A DNA stretch of 49,130 bases from an uncultured Oscillospiraceae bacterium (GCA_949292425.1 CASEZK010000048.1:1-49130), one strand, 5' to 3'. Positions 29,398 through 38,425 are shown, counted from the stretch's first letter. Notes: a model not told the origin generated them from the sequence alone. Program-made: numbers and translations.

Positions 29398-30072
29398 TCA
29401 TAAAATTGGTCTTAAGTAAGTAGGGACCAATTGAGTATGATTTATACTTTTGCCTTCTAAGAATGCTTTTTTAGCAAGGAAGGCAGTATTTTTAGCGCTT
29501 TGGTGCTTAAAACCTTCGTGCGATAGGAACACATTTTTTTTATCTTTCAACACATTATAGCATAAATCTGCACCATCTCCAACAAAAATAATTTTTTTGC
29601 TATTGTTCTTGTACTGTTCGAGCTCGTCCATAAGGCTATCTATAGCTATAGCTCGGTCTTCATTTAGCCTCTTAATAGAGCTGTTTTCTACCATAAAATT
29701 CGCATTATAAACTTTATCGCATCTTGCGTCCATAACAGCGCAAGCTATACAATTTGTATCTATCAGGCTGTTCGCTATGCATTCGAGAGTAGAAACGCCG
29801 ATGCAAGGTAAATTATTTTTCATAGCCATTCCTTTTATAGCGGCGACACCGATTCTTAAGCCTGTAAATGATCCGGGCCCAGTGTTTACAGCGAAAAGGT
29901 CAATGCTGTCTGGAGATATGCTGCATATAGAAAGTAGGTTATATACCATAGGTACTAAAGTTTGGCTGTGAGTGAGCCCGACGTTTACATAAAATTCACC
30001 CAGTAATTTTTCATCCTCTACAAGTGCAACAGAGGCGGACTTAGCTGAAGAGTCCAAAGCTAATATTTTCAT
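29398..30072 (-). CDS. tsaB: tRNA t6A biosynthesis protein TsaB
   Basis: TsaB is the pseudo-ATPase partner of TsaD in N6-threonylcarbamoyladenosine formation at tRNA position 37. The 224-residue protein begins MKILALDSSAKSASVAL and carries VNTGPGSFTGLRIG. Its start overlaps the tsaE stop by four bases (ATGA). tsaD is not in the window. Confidence 0.94.
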   Translation of the reverse strand: MKILALDSSAKSASVALVEDEKLLGEFYVNVGLTHSQTLVPMVYNLLSICSISPDSIDLFAVNTGPGSFTGLRIGVAAIKGMAMKNNLPCIGVSTLECIANSLIDTNCIACAVMDARCDKVYNANFMVENSSIKRLNEDRAIAIDSLMDELEQYKNNSKKIIFVGDGADLCYNVLKDKKNVFLSHEGFKHQSAKNTAFLAKKAFLEGKSINHTQLVPTYLRPIL

Positions 30073-30491
30073 AAATCTATCCCTTCGATCGACAAAACCC
30101 TTTCATTTTCGTTCTGTCCGTAGCTAAAATGAACTTTAATTGCACCGTTTGGCAAGAATTCATCAATATTTTCGCTCCATTCGGTTATTATTATTCCGGC
30201 ATCTAAAAAGTCGAAGAACCCTACAGAATATAAGCTATCGAGACTATTTATTCTATACATATCAAAATGATAAACTTTAAACTTACCCGAGTATTCATTT
30301 AAAAGGGCAAAAGTAGGGCTGTGCACAGTATTTTCTTTTACGGAAAGCCCTTTAGCAATGCCTCTTGTAAAGCAAGTTTTCCCGGCACCCAGACCTCCAT
30401 ACAGCGCTAAAGTTTCATTGCCGGTTAACTTTTTTGCCAACTTTTCTCCGAAGGATTCTGTTTCTTTTTCTGAAAAACTTTTTAATATCAT
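30069..30491 (-). CDS. tsaE: tRNA t6A biosynthesis ATPase TsaE
   Basis: TsaE is the P-loop ATPase of the t6A complex. The Walker A ALYGGLGAGKT is followed by RGIAKGL, then HSPTFALLNEY and YHFDMYR. I use ATG 30491 (140 residues): GAGG lies eight bases upstream, and this avoids a 35-base overlap with fhs that the in-frame ATG at 30536 would need. It is coupled to tsaB. Confidence 0.93.
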   Translation of the reverse strand: MILKSFSEKETESFGEKLAKKLTGNETLALYGGLGAGKTCFTRGIAKGLSVKENTVHSPTFALLNEYSGKFKVYHFDMYRINSLDSLYSVGFFDFLDAGIIITEWSENIDEFLPNGAIKVHFSYGQNENERVLSIEGIDL

Positions 30492-30501
30492 CTTTTGTTC
30501 C

Positions 30502-32172
30502 TCAAAACAAGCCGGATATGACAGAATTTTCATCAATGTCTATACCATTTGCAGCAGGAACTTTGGGAAGGCCTGGCATAGTCATTATATCGCCTGTGAA
30601 TACAACTATAAATCCGGCACCGTTAGAAATTTTAATATCGCGAACAGTCAAGTTAAACCCTGTGGGTGCACCGAGTAGATCTTTGTTATCCGAAAATGAA
30701 TACTGTGTTTTTGCAACGCATATAGGCAAATTATCTCGACCAAGGAGTGAAATTTCATCCATTGCTTTTTTAGCTTTGTCGGTAAAGGTTACAGTTCCCG
30801 CATGGTATATTTCCTTTGCTAAAGTTTCTATTTTTTCTTTTATAGAAATATTAAGAGGATATAAAGGCTTAAAATTAGCTTTTTTTTCGTCTAATATTTT
30901 ACATAAAATTTTAGCTAATTCTAAAGCTCCGCTTCCGCCTTGTGAGAATACTTCCGATAAAGCAAAATCTACACCTTTTTCACGGCAATAATCTTCTACA
31001 AAATTGATCTCCGATGAGGTGTCGCTGTCAAATTTATTTATAGCAACGATGACCGGGATACCAAATTTTTTCATGTTGTCGATGTGTGCCCCAAGATTTT
31101 TTATACCGTCATTTAAAGCTTTTAAACTTTCATTTTTTAATTGATCAACTTTCATTTTACCATTATATTTTAACGCACGCACAGTGGCAACAAGAACGAC
31201 CGCTGCAGGCGATAAATTTGCAGAACGACATTTTATGTCGAAAAATTTCTCAGCACCGAGGTCAGAACCAAAACCAGCTTCTGTTATGCAATAATCGGCA
31301 AGCTTTAAAGCAAGATGAGTGGCTCTTACGGAGCTGCAGCCGTGTGCAATATTTGCAAAAGGTCCACCATGCATTATAGCGGGTGTATTTTCAAGTGTCT
31401 GGATTAAGTTGGGTTTTAAAGCTTCTTTCAAAAGTGCCGCCATTGCGCCATGTGCTTTTAAATCTTTTGCAAATATTGGTTCATTATCAAATGTATAAGC
31501 GACCAATATGTTACTCAAACGTTCTTTTAAGTCGCAAATATTTTTCGCAAGGCACAATATCGCCATAACTTCGTTGGCTACAGTTATTATAAATCCATCT
31601 TCTCTGGGAATGCCGTTAGTCTTTCCACCTAAGCCAACTATGATATTTCTAAGTGCTCGATCGTTCATATCAAGGCACCTTTTTACAAGAATCCTTCTTG
31701 GATCTATTTTTAAAGAGTTGCCTTGCTGTAAGTGATTATCAATTAACGCACAGAGTAAGTTATTTGCAGCGGTAATAGCATGCATGTCACCGGTAAAGTG
31801 GAGGTTAATGTCTTCCATAGGCAGTACTTGAGCATATCCGCCACCTGTGGCACCACCTTTTATACCAAATACTGGCCCAAGTGATGGTTCTCGCAATGTT
31901 ATAACAGCATTTTTACCAAGTTTAGACATAGCTTGCCCCAGCCCGATAGTAGTGGTGGTTTTGCCTTCTCCTGCAGGGGTGGGGTTTATAGCTGTGACTA
32001 AAACGAGTTTTCCATCGGGGTTATTTTTTATTTTTTCAAATAGTGAATCGTTTATTTTAGCTTTATATTTTCCGTAAAAGTCCAAATAGTTTTCGTCTAC
32101 ACCTAGACCTTTAGCTATTTCTTTTATAGGTTTTATGTTAGCTCTTTGAGCAATTTCAATATCTGTTAACAT
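30502..32172 (-). CDS. fhs: Formate-tetrahydrofolate ligase
   Basis: Fhs makes 10-formyl-THF from formate, ATP and THF for purine and fMet synthesis. The 556-residue protein has the P-loop-like [28 protein letters not shown] and a C-terminal [12 protein letters not shown] 32172 has GAGGTGG upstream; a GTG three codons earlier lies inside that site. It heads the long minus-strand run towards plsC. Confidence 0.95.
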   Translation of the reverse strand: MLTDIEIAQRANIKPIKEIAKGLGVDENYLDFYGKYKAKINDSLFEKIKNNPDGKLVLVTAINPTPAGEGKTTTTIGLGQAMSKLGKNAVITLREPSLGPVFGIKGGATGGGYAQVLPMEDINLHFTGDMHAITAANNLLCALIDNHLQQGNSLKIDPRRILVKRCLDMNDRALRNIIVGLGGKTNGIPREDGFIITVANEVMAILCLAKNICDLKERLSNILVAYTFDNEPIFAKDLKAHGAMAALLKEALKPNLIQTLENTPAIMHGGPFANIAHGCSSVRATHLALKLADYCITEAGFGSDLGAEKFFDIKCRSANLSPAAVVLVATVRALKYNGKMKVDQLKNESLKALNDGIKNLGAHIDNMKKFGIPVIVAINKFDSDTSSEINFVEDYCREKGVDFALSEVFSQGGSGALELAKILCKILDEKKANFKPLYPLNISIKEKIETLAKEIYHAGTVTFTDKAKKAMDEISLLGRDNLPICVAKTQYSFSDNKDLLGAPTGFNLTVRDIKISNGAGFIVVFTGDIMTMPGLPKVPAANGIDIDENSVISGLF

Positions 32173-32199
32173 ACAATCCACCTCATTTTATTTTTTTAC

Positions 32200-32205
32200 A
32201 TTATA
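32200..32205 (-). promoter_or_regulatory. Extended -10 promoter of fhs
   Basis: Minus-strand TATAAT is preceded by TGA (TGnTATAAT), 28 bases before the fhs start. A clear -35 is not seen. Confidence 0.55.
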
Positions 32206-32244
32206 TCATATTTAGCTGTCTTTGTTAAACTTAAAAGGTCGAGA

Positions 32245-32283
32245 TGCACCTAGATGATTTACTCTTCGAAGTAAATTTGTGCA
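32245..32283 (+). other. Bulged hairpin upstream of sipL
   Basis: tgcac (32245-32249) pairs with gtgca (32279-32283), and atttact (32257-32263) pairs with agtaaat (32270-32276) around a cttcga loop. No T tract follows. It may be an operator or leader structure in the fhs-sipL intergenic region; its role is unknown. Confidence 0.4.
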
Positions 32284-32341
32284 TAAAGGGGACAAAAGCA
32301 GAATATAAATGCTTTATAAATGTAAAAGGAGAGATTATTTT

Positions 32342-33880
32342 ATGGAATACAGTGTTGATAAGGAGGTACTGAATACCTGTAAAATTACATTTGAGGGGTG
32401 TTCTGAAGAAGCTATAGATTTAGATTTTAATTTACCTGATTATTGTCCGGATATTCAAAAAATATTAAAATGTCAAGTTTACCCGAAAGTAAATGCAAGA
32501 AATATAGTTGGTGACAGGTTAAATGTTGAAGGTGTATCGATAGTAAATTTACTTTACCTAGATTCAGAGAAATTGTCAATAAGGTGTTGTGAACATTCAA
32601 GTCCTTTTTCCGTGTCGTTTAATTTAAAAGAACCAATGGAAAACGCGATAGCATTTACAAAAGTAAAAGTAGAATATATAAATTGTAGAGCCGTAACCCA
32701 AAGAAGATTAGATATTCATGGGGCATTTTCAATATGTGCAAAAATAAAACAAAAGAATGAAAAAAGTATAGTTTGCGAAATAAATGGCGACACAATAGAA
32801 CAAAGAAAAACTCAAGTAAGTCTAAGTGATTTAGTGGGCTTTTCTCAACAAATGTTTACCGTGAACGAAACTGTAGAGTTAGATTCAGCGTTACCGCCGA
32901 TAGAATTGATAATAAGAAGTAACGTGGAAGTTTTTATAAATGACTACAAAACTATAACTAATAAATTGATAATAAATGCTACTGCTAATTTAGATGTATT
33001 TTACATTAGCGACATAGAAACAGGGGAGACAGAAAAAGCAAACTATAGTGTGCCTATTAGTCAAATAGTGGATGTAAACGGCATGGAGGACGAATGCTTA
33101 TGTGACATAAACATTGACGAGTTAAACCATGATTTGCAGCTGAAAACAGATAGTAATGGTGAAGGTAACTTACTGGAAGTGGAAGCAAGATTTTCAATAG
33201 CATGTTTTGCTTATAAGGAAAAAGAGATAAATGTTTTAAACGATGTTTATTCAACTGACTATGAAATGGAAAACAAGAGCGAAAGAGTAACTTTACCAAG
33301 GTATATAGATGGCATAGATACAACTTGCGCTATGAAAAATGATGTTGAGATTAACGAGGCAAGATTAAAAGAAGTAATAAATGTATGGAACGAAATAATC
33401 GATATAACTGCAAATTATGATGGAGATAAGATACTTTTTAAAGGCAAGTTCAATATTTGTGTATTGGTACTGAATGAAGATGGAGAGACAGTATATTCAG
33501 AAAGGCTGGTAGACTTTGAGTACCCGTACAGCTGGAAAAGTGACTTTAAGGATGTGAATTTTGACCCGCAAGCATTGGTGCTGTCGCTTGATGCGGATAT
33601 AAAAAGTGACAAATTTTTAGAAATATCAGCTCAAGTTAAAATTACAACTCCAGTTTATACAAGTAGTCAATTTAGCTCAATTTGCGATTTAAGCATTGAC
33701 GAAGAAAAAGTGCTCAATAAAGACTCGGCTGCAGCACTTACTATTTATTACGCTAATGCAGGCGAAGAAATGTGGAACATTGCAAGAAAGTATAATACAT
33801 CTGTAAATTTAATAAAAAAAGAAAATGAAATAGATGAAGATGTTTTAAGCGAAAGGATGATGATATTAATTCCAATGTAA
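32342..33880 (+). CDS. sipL: SpoIVA-interacting spore protein SipL (DUF3794 + LysM)
   Basis: The 512-residue protein has a tandem DUF3794/SPOCS-type region over most of its length (note FNLPDYCPDIQKILKC near residue 29 and repeated beta-rich segments). It ends in a LysM domain (about 466-512; YYANAGEEMWNIARKYNTS). This architecture matches SipL of Clostridioides difficile, which anchors the spore coat through LysM binding to SpoIVA. spoIVA begins 45 bases downstream, supporting the call. ATG at 32342 follows AAAGGAGAG; the ATG 11 codons earlier has no good site. Confidence 0.88.
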   Translation: MEYSVDKEVLNTCKITFEGCSEEAIDLDFNLPDYCPDIQKILKCQVYPKVNARNIVGDRLNVEGVSIVNLLYLDSEKLSIRCCEHSSPFSVSFNLKEPMENAIAFTKVKVEYINCRAVTQRRLDIHGAFSICAKIKQKNEKSIVCEINGDTIEQRKTQVSLSDLVGFSQQMFTVNETVELDSALPPIELIIRSNVEVFINDYKTITNKLIINATANLDVFYISDIETGETEKANYSVPISQIVDVNGMEDECLCDINIDELNHDLQLKTDSNGEGNLLEVEARFSIACFAYKEKEINVLNDVYSTDYEMENKSERVTLPRYIDGIDTTCAMKNDVEINEARLKEVINVWNEIIDITANYDGDKILFKGKFNICVLVLNEDGETVYSERLVDFEYPYSWKSDFKDVNFDPQALVLSLDADIKSDKFLEISAQVKITTPVYTSSQFSSICDLSIDEEKVLNKDSAAALTIYYANAGEEMWNIARKYNTSVNLIKKENEIDEDVLSERMMILIPM

Positions 33881-33925
33881 TTGCAAGGTTAATATTAAAA
33901 AAGATTCAACAATGGAGGTAATATT

Positions 33926-35404
33926 TTGGAAGAAAGAAACATTTATAAAGATATTGCACAAAGAACAGGTGGTGATATTTACATAGGGGTAGTAGGACCT
34001 GTTAGGACCGGAAAGTCAACATTTATAAAGAAATTTATGGATAATTTAGTTATTCCCAACATAGAAACAGAGTTAAAAAAAGATCGTGCAAGAGATGAAC
34101 TACCACAATCTGCTGCCGGCAGAACCATAATGACTACAGAGCCAAAGTTTATACCTGAAACGGCTGTTGAGATAAACGTTGACAACGTGGCAAGTTTCAA
34201 AGTAAGATTAATAGATTGTGTAGGCTATATAGTGCCTAGTTCGCTGGGGTACATAGAAGATGATCAGCCGCGTATGGTCATGAGTCCGTGGTTCGAGGAG
34301 CCTATACCGTTTAATATGGCAGCTGAAATTGGCACTAAAAAGGTAATAACAGAGCATTCTACCATAGGGTTGGTTATAACCACAGATGGAAGCATAAGCG
34401 ACATACCAAGAGAAGAATACGAAGAAGCAGAAGAGAGGGTAATAGAGGAACTAAGAGATATAAATAAACCTTTTATAGTGCTTTTAAATACAGCTCACCC
34501 TAATAGCGCTCAAACGAAGGAATTAGCACAAAAACTTAGCGAAAAGTACAATGTATCTGCTATACCGGTTAACTGTCTAGACTTAAGTGAAAACGAAATA
34601 AAAAGAATTTTAGCGGGTGTGTTGTTTGAGTTCCCAGTAAAGGAAGTAAAAATCGATATGCCGAAATGGCTAACCTCACTTGAAAATGACCATTGGCTGA
34701 GGGCATCTATCTATTCTGCTATAAAGGAAGCTTCGAAAGATATAGGAAAGATACGAGAGATACAGTCTATATTAGAAAAAATTCGGCATTGTGAACATAT
34801 AAATGATGCTAAGGCTGTTTCTATAGATTTAGCAGTTGGTAATGCACGTATATCGTTAAGCCTAGAAGAAAGTTTGTTTTACAAAGTGTTGAGCGAAAAA
34901 ACGAACCTTGACATAAGTGATGAGGGTATGTTGTTAGATTGTATTTTGGAGTTATCTAAAGTTAAAGAAAAATATGATAAAATCAGTACAGCGTACGATG
35001 ATGTACTTGAAACAGGCTATGGAATAGTAATGCCGTCAACAGAAGAGCTAACTCTAGAGGAACCGGAGATTATAAAGCAAGGTGGAAAATATGGTATAAG
35101 GCTGAGAGCGGCAGCTCCGTCTGTACATATGCTAAAGACGAGAATAGCTACAGAAGTCACACCTATTGTGGGGTCAGAGCAGCAGTCTGAGGAGCTTGTA
35201 AATTATTTATTAAAAGAGTTTGAAGAAAATCCAAGTAAAATCTGGGAATCAAATATTTTAGGGAAATCTTTGTATGAGTTGGTAAATGAGGGGCTTCACA
35301 ATAAACTTTATAGAATGCCAACAGATGCAAGGGCTAAGGTTAAGGAAACCATAGAAAAGATTATAAATGAAGGCTGTAATGGTCTAGTGTGCATAATTTT
35401 ATAA
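33926..35404 (+). CDS. spoIVA: Stage IV sporulation protein A
   Basis: SpoIVA is the ATP-hydrolysing cytoskeletal protein that polymerises on the forespore to form the coat basement layer. The 492-residue protein has MEERNIYKDIAQRTGGDIYIG, read in part, at its start. Walker A GPVRTGKS lies at residues 24-31 and the family segment FKVRLIDCVGY further on. The C-terminus NGLVCIIL is also characteristic. The start is TTG at 33926 with GGAGGTAA upstream. It is co-oriented with sipL, and spoVM lies on the opposite strand just beyond it. Confidence 0.97.
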   Translation: MEERNIYKDIAQRTGGDIYIGVVGPVRTGKSTFIKKFMDNLVIPNIETELKKDRARDELPQSAAGRTIMTTEPKFIPETAVEINVDNVASFKVRLIDCVGYIVPSSLGYIEDDQPRMVMSPWFEEPIPFNMAAEIGTKKVITEHSTIGLVITTDGSISDIPREEYEEAEERVIEELRDINKPFIVLLNTAHPNSAQTKELAQKLSEKYNVSAIPVNCLDLSENEIKRILAGVLFEFPVKEVKIDMPKWLTSLENDHWLRASIYSAIKEASKDIGKIREIQSILEKIRHCEHINDAKAVSIDLAVGNARISLSLEESLFYKVLSEKTNLDISDEGMLLDCILELSKVKEKYDKISTAYDDVLETGYGIVMPSTEELTLEEPEIIKQGGKYGIRLRAAAPSVHMLKTRIATEVTPIVGSEQQSEELVNYLLKEFEENPSKIWESNILGKSLYELVNEGLHNKLYRMPTDARAKVKETIEKIINEGCNGLVCIIL

Positions 35405-35472
35405 AAGCATATACTTATTGATAACCACCATAAAAGTTTATGTAAGAAATTAAAACGTTAAAAATATAAAAA

Positions 35473-35500
35473 TCCATATGGAAAACCATATGGACTTTTA
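35473..35500. terminator. Bidirectional terminator between spoIVA and spoVM
   Basis: tccatatgg (35473-35481) pairs with ccatatgga (35486-35494) around a four-base loop. A T-rich stretch follows on both strands, better on the minus strand. Confidence 0.75.
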
Positions 35501-35504
35501 ATGA

Positions 35505-35591
35505 CTATGTTAAATTTTCTTTTTTTATTTTAAAGATCCGTCTTAAGAAAAAACTTAAAAATTTAGGGCTCTTAACTACAACAACTTTCAT
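35505..35591 (-). CDS. spoVM: Spore morphogenetic peptide SpoVM
   Basis: This 28-codon ORF encodes a short amphipathic helix beginning MKVVVVKSPKFLSFFLRR. It aligns with SpoVM of Bacillus (MK....KLPKFL....R). Pro9 and Arg17, both important in the Bacillus peptide, are kept. SpoVM marks the curved forespore membrane and recruits SpoIVA, encoded immediately opposite. A strong AGGAGGT lies nine bases upstream of ATG 35591. The ORF is easy to miss because of its size; context, start site and sequence pattern agree. Confidence 0.85.
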   Translation of the reverse strand: MKVVVVKSPKFLSFFLRRIFKIKKENLT

Positions 35592-35616
35592 TTCTAAAAG
35601 ACCTCCTTTAAAATGC

Positions 35617-35760
35617 TCAACATCTCATTAAGCAAATCGCTAAAACTACAAGAATTGCAACTAAAACCTTAATGATAAGATGTATGGGGCACAGGTAAGA
35701 TATTGTTAAACCAGACACAAAAACTAAGGCCCATTTGGCTTGTTTACAATAGCAATTCAT
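35617..35760 (-). CDS. Small Cys-rich membrane protein upstream of spoVM
   Basis: The 47-residue ORF from ATG 35760 has two hydrophobic stretches (WALVFVSGLTISYL and LIIKVLVAILVVLAIC). Four or five cysteines cluster at the ends and the loop (MNCYC, YLCP, ICLMRC). GGTGA lies seven bases upstream. It is 25 bases before spoVM on the same strand, so the two may be co-transcribed, suggesting a sporulation link. I do not recognise a family. A longer TTG-initiated form is possible but lacks a ribosome-binding site. Confidence 0.55.
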   Translation of the reverse strand: MNCYCKQAKWALVFVSGLTISYLCPIHLIIKVLVAILVVLAICLMRC

Positions 35761-35866
35761 AATTAAATCACCGTCAGTTGGGGGATGATTGTATAGAAAT
35801 AATACATTCAATACATCATATACAAGTCCACATAATGGTGTGACAAGTTGTTAACCACTTCAATCT

Positions 35867-37159
35867 TTAAAACTCGTTAATTTTTTCTTTTAACATTTCT
35901 TCAACAGTTGCTAATTTTACACATAAGCACAACAAATCCATAGATTTACTAAGTTCAGATAGTGTAAGATAAGATGGAGCTAACCTTATATTGCTGTCAT
36001 TTGGGTCTATTTTTTTCGGAAAAGTAGACCCTGCAGGCGTTAAAGAAAGTCCGGCATCTTTGCAAAGACCTACTACTCTTTTTGCGCAGTTTCTTTTTAC
36101 GTCTAAACTTATAAAATATCCTCCTTTTGGGTCGTTCCAAGATACTATTTTGTTATTTTCAAAATTGCTTCGCAGCTTTTCAAGCACTAAGTCAAACTTT
36201 GGTTTTAGTATTTTCTTATGCTTTTGCATATGATCTAGCAATTTGTCAAAACTCTCGAAGTATTTAACATGACGTAGTTGATTTAACTTATCATAACTTA
36301 TAGTTTTGAAATAGTACATGTCCTTTAATTGTGAAATATTTTCACAAGAACCTCCAACAGCAGAAACTCCTGCTCCTGGGAAAGTTATCTTTGAGGTAGA
36401 GCAAAAAAGTAAAGGTAGATTTTCATTTGAGTTTTTTATGCACTCATCCATTAAGTTTAAAAGAGTATCTGGCTGGTCGCATATGTCGTGAATTGCATAC
36501 GCGTTGTCCCAAAAAACTCTAAAATCTTTAGCTTTCGGTCTTAGCTTTGAAAGCCTAATAACAGTCTTATCGGAATAAGTTATGCCTTGTGGATTTGAGT
36601 ATTTAGGTACGCACCAAATTCCTTTTATGCTTTCGTCTTCTATAACAAGCCTTTCAACCATATCCATATCCGGCCCTGAGCTCGTCATAGGCACAACTAC
36701 CGGCTCTATATTAAAATAATCTAAAATAGCAAAGTGCCTATCGTAACCGGGACAGGGGCACAAAAATTTAATTTTTTCCAGTTTACTCCAAGGTGTAGAA
36801 CCTAAAACACCGTTCATCATAAAACAAGATATTACATCGAACATCAGGCTAAGGCTTGAGTTTCCTCCAATAAATATATTCTTCTCGTTCACTCCTAGTA
36901 GCTTCGAAAACAATTTTTTACATTCTGGTATGCCATCTAACGTTCCATAGTTGGCACAATCTACACCGGACTCTGATTTCAAAACATCATCACTTTTCAA
37001 AGTATCTAAAAGGGCTCTTGAAAGATCTACCTGTTCTTGAGATGGTTTGCCTCTAGACATATCTAGCTTTATAGGATTAGATTTGATTTTTTTATATTCA
37101 TTTTCAAGATCCGTTTTTATTTCCTTAAGTTCCAAGGTCGTTTTTTCAAAATAACTCAA
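35867..37159 (-). CDS. PLP-dependent aminotransferase (aspartate aminotransferase, PF12897 type)
   Basis: The 430-residue fold-type I aminotransferase matches the PF12897 group: MSRGKPSQEQVDLSRALLDTL (read in part) near the N-terminus, GGNSSLSLMFD, YGTLDGIPECK, PKYSNPQGITYS, the Asp of FWDNAYAIHD, and the PLP-lysine segment CSTSKITFPGAGVS. Aspartate and oxoglutarate are likely substrates but not proven. The start is set at TTG 37159, with GGAGG seven bases upstream; the earlier TTG at 37180 precedes the site. In an organism short of amino-acid pathways this would be one of few nitrogen-handling steps, which is inference. Confidence 0.85.
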   Translation of the reverse strand: MSYFEKTTLELKEIKTDLENEYKKIKSNPIKLDMSRGKPSQEQVDLSRALLDTLKSDDVLKSESGVDCANYGTLDGIPECKKLFSKLLGVNEKNIFIGGNSSLSLMFDVISCFMMNGVLGSTPWSKLEKIKFLCPCPGYDRHFAILDYFNIEPVVVPMTSSGPDMDMVERLVIEDESIKGIWCVPKYSNPQGITYSDKTVIRLSKLRPKAKDFRVFWDNAYAIHDICDQPDTLLNLMDECIKNSNENLPLLFCSTSKITFPGAGVSAVGGSCENISQLKDMYYFKTISYDKLNQLRHVKYFESFDKLLDHMQKHKKILKPKFDLVLEKLRSNFENNKIVSWNDPKGGYFISLDVKRNCAKRVVGLCKDAGLSLTPAGSTFPKKIDPNDSNIRLAPSYLTLSELSKSMDLLCLCVKLATVEEMLKEKINEF

Positions 37160-37190
37160 AGTAATTCCTCCATTTAACAAAACTACAAAA

Positions 37191-37219
37191 AGTATAATGC
37201 ATTATTTTTTTGTGGTCAA
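37191..37219 (-). promoter_or_regulatory. Promoter of aminotransferase gene
   Basis: Minus-strand TTGACC (37219-37214), a 17-bp spacer and TATACT (37196-37191), 32 bases before the chosen TTG start. This also supports the downstream start. Confidence 0.8.
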
Positions 37220-37263
37220 TGCAGTTTATAAATGAATCACAAAATAGTTTTAGTTTATCTTAT

Positions 37264-37291
37264 TTGCAAACGAAAGAATTTGTGATATAAT
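37264..37291 (+). promoter_or_regulatory. Promoter of corA leader and corA
   Basis: TTGCAA (37264-37269), a 16-bp spacer and an extended -10, TGATATAAT, with TATAAT at 37286-37291. The transcript would start near 37298, giving a leader of about 130 bases before corA. Confidence 0.8.
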
Positions 37292-37334
37292 AAAAATAAT
37301 GATAATATAATTTGTGATAAAAGGAGATGGTATT

Positions 37335-37421
37335 GTGAAACCTGGTCCTACGTTGGGTCAACTAAATGTAAAACTTTTCAGGACACAATACTATTTTTGG
37401 TTTGTGTCCTCTGTAAATTAG
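37335..37421 (+). CDS. Putative 28-codon leader peptide of corA (MgtL-like N-terminus)
   Basis: A GTG start at 37335 has AAGGAG eight bases upstream and opens a 28-codon frame ending in TAG at 37419-37421. Its first 16 residues read MKPGPTLGQLNVKLFR. They resemble the Mg2+-sensing enterobacterial leader MgtL ([17 protein letters not shown], from memory): M-x-P-x-P-T at the start and KLFR later. The corA ribosome-binding site overlaps the stop codon, so the two are coupled. Codons 16-18 form one arm of a hairpin. Expression has not been shown, and the resemblance is short. Confidence 0.55.
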   Translation: MKPGPTLGQLNVKLFRTQYYFWFVSSVN

Positions 37422-37426
37422 GAGGA
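37380..37426 (+). promoter_or_regulatory. Mutually exclusive hairpins controlling corA ribosome-binding site
   Basis: Arm aggacacaa (37380-37388) pairs perfectly with ttgtgtcct (37402-37410). The end of that second arm, tcctc (37407-37411), can instead pair with gagga (37422-37426), which is the core of the corA Shine-Dalgarno. Only one pairing can form at a time. A ribosome on the leader codons would decide which, the layout of a translational attenuator. Confidence 0.55.
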
Positions 37427-37429
37427 GCT

Positions 37430-38362
37430 ATGATTACTTATTATAAGACGATAAACAACAGGGTAAAGAAAATAAAACAATACGAAGAAAACTGTTGGAT
37501 AAATTGTATAACGCCCGATGAAGACGAAATAGAAAGCTTGATAGATGACTTTAATATCGATCCAGAATTCTTAAAGGCTGCGCTGGATGCCGAAGAATCA
37601 TCACATATAGACAGCGAAGACGGAAATACGTTGATTATAATAGATGTGCCGATAGTACAAAAAACGGAGAAAAATATCAGCTATCAAACGATGCCGCTCG
37701 GTATTATAATTACAAGTAAAAACGTCATAACTATTTCACTGAGGGAAAATACTGTAATAGGTGAAATTTCAGACGGCGTTGTAAAAAACATAAATACCGA
37801 GTTGAGTGCACAGTTCGTTTTAAATATAATATTGCGAACGGCTTATAAATATTTGCAGTATTTAAAGCAGATTGACAAAATAAGTGATCATGCAGAAAAA
37901 GAACTCAGACGTTCAATGAAAAATAAAGAATTGATGCAATTTCTAGAAGTTGAGAAATCTTTGGTTTATTTTTCCTCCTCACTTAAATCAAACGAAGCTA
38001 CATTAAAAAAGATAATGCGTGGCAGGATCATAAAACTTTACGAAGAGGACCAGGATTTGCTAGAGGATGTTCTCATCGAAGTTAGACAAGCTATTGAAAT
38101 GTCTAGTATTCAAATGAACATTATATCCAGCACCATGGATGCATTCGCTTCCATTATATCTAACAACTTAAATATCGTCATGAAAATTTTAGCCTCCATA
38201 ACTTTAATTTTTTCCATCCCGACTGTTATTTCCGGATTTTACGGCATGAATATAGGTGTACGTGCGATGCCGCTTGACGATTATTGGTGGTTCCCATGGG
38301 TACTTTCGGGCGTGTTGATGCTTATCTCCGGGTATGTCTTAAAGAAAAAAGATATGCTATAA
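37430..38362 (+). CDS. corA: CorA-family magnesium/divalent cation transporter
   Basis: CorA forms a pentameric Mg2+ channel. The 310-residue protein has a long cytoplasmic helical N-terminal domain. Two C-terminal membrane helices follow, with the signature YGMN (SGFYGMNIG) between them. A basic tail (LKKKDML) ends the protein. I start at ATG 37430 after AGGAGGAG; the frame open from 37397 has no site. Its leader region appears regulatory (see the leader entry). Confidence 0.92.
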   Translation: MITYYKTINNRVKKIKQYEENCWINCITPDEDEIESLIDDFNIDPEFLKAALDAEESSHIDSEDGNTLIIIDVPIVQKTEKNISYQTMPLGIIITSKNVITISLRENTVIGEISDGVVKNINTELSAQFVLNIILRTAYKYLQYLKQIDKISDHAEKELRRSMKNKELMQFLEVEKSLVYFSSSLKSNEATLKKIMRGRIIKLYEEDQDLLEDVLIEVRQAIEMSSIQMNIISSTMDAFASIISNNLNIVMKILASITLIFSIPTVISGFYGMNIGVRAMPLDDYWWFPWVLSGVLMLISGYVLKKKDML

Positions 38363-38393
38363 TTAATGGTAAATTTGATTTTAAAGCCTAACA

Positions 38394-38425
38394 AAAAAGA
38401 ACAATCGTTTACAATTGTTCTTTTT
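38394..38425. terminator. Bidirectional terminator between corA and translocase gene
   Basis: aaaaagaacaat (38394-38405) pairs with attgttcttttt (38414-38425), giving A- and T-runs usable on both strands. Confidence 0.88.

Noticed and set aside
32281-32310. Sporulation sigma promoter (GCATA plus downstream A/T box) before sipL
   Set aside because: Only partial match to sigma-F/G patterns, and sipL-spoIVA would be expected under sigma-E; too weak to call.
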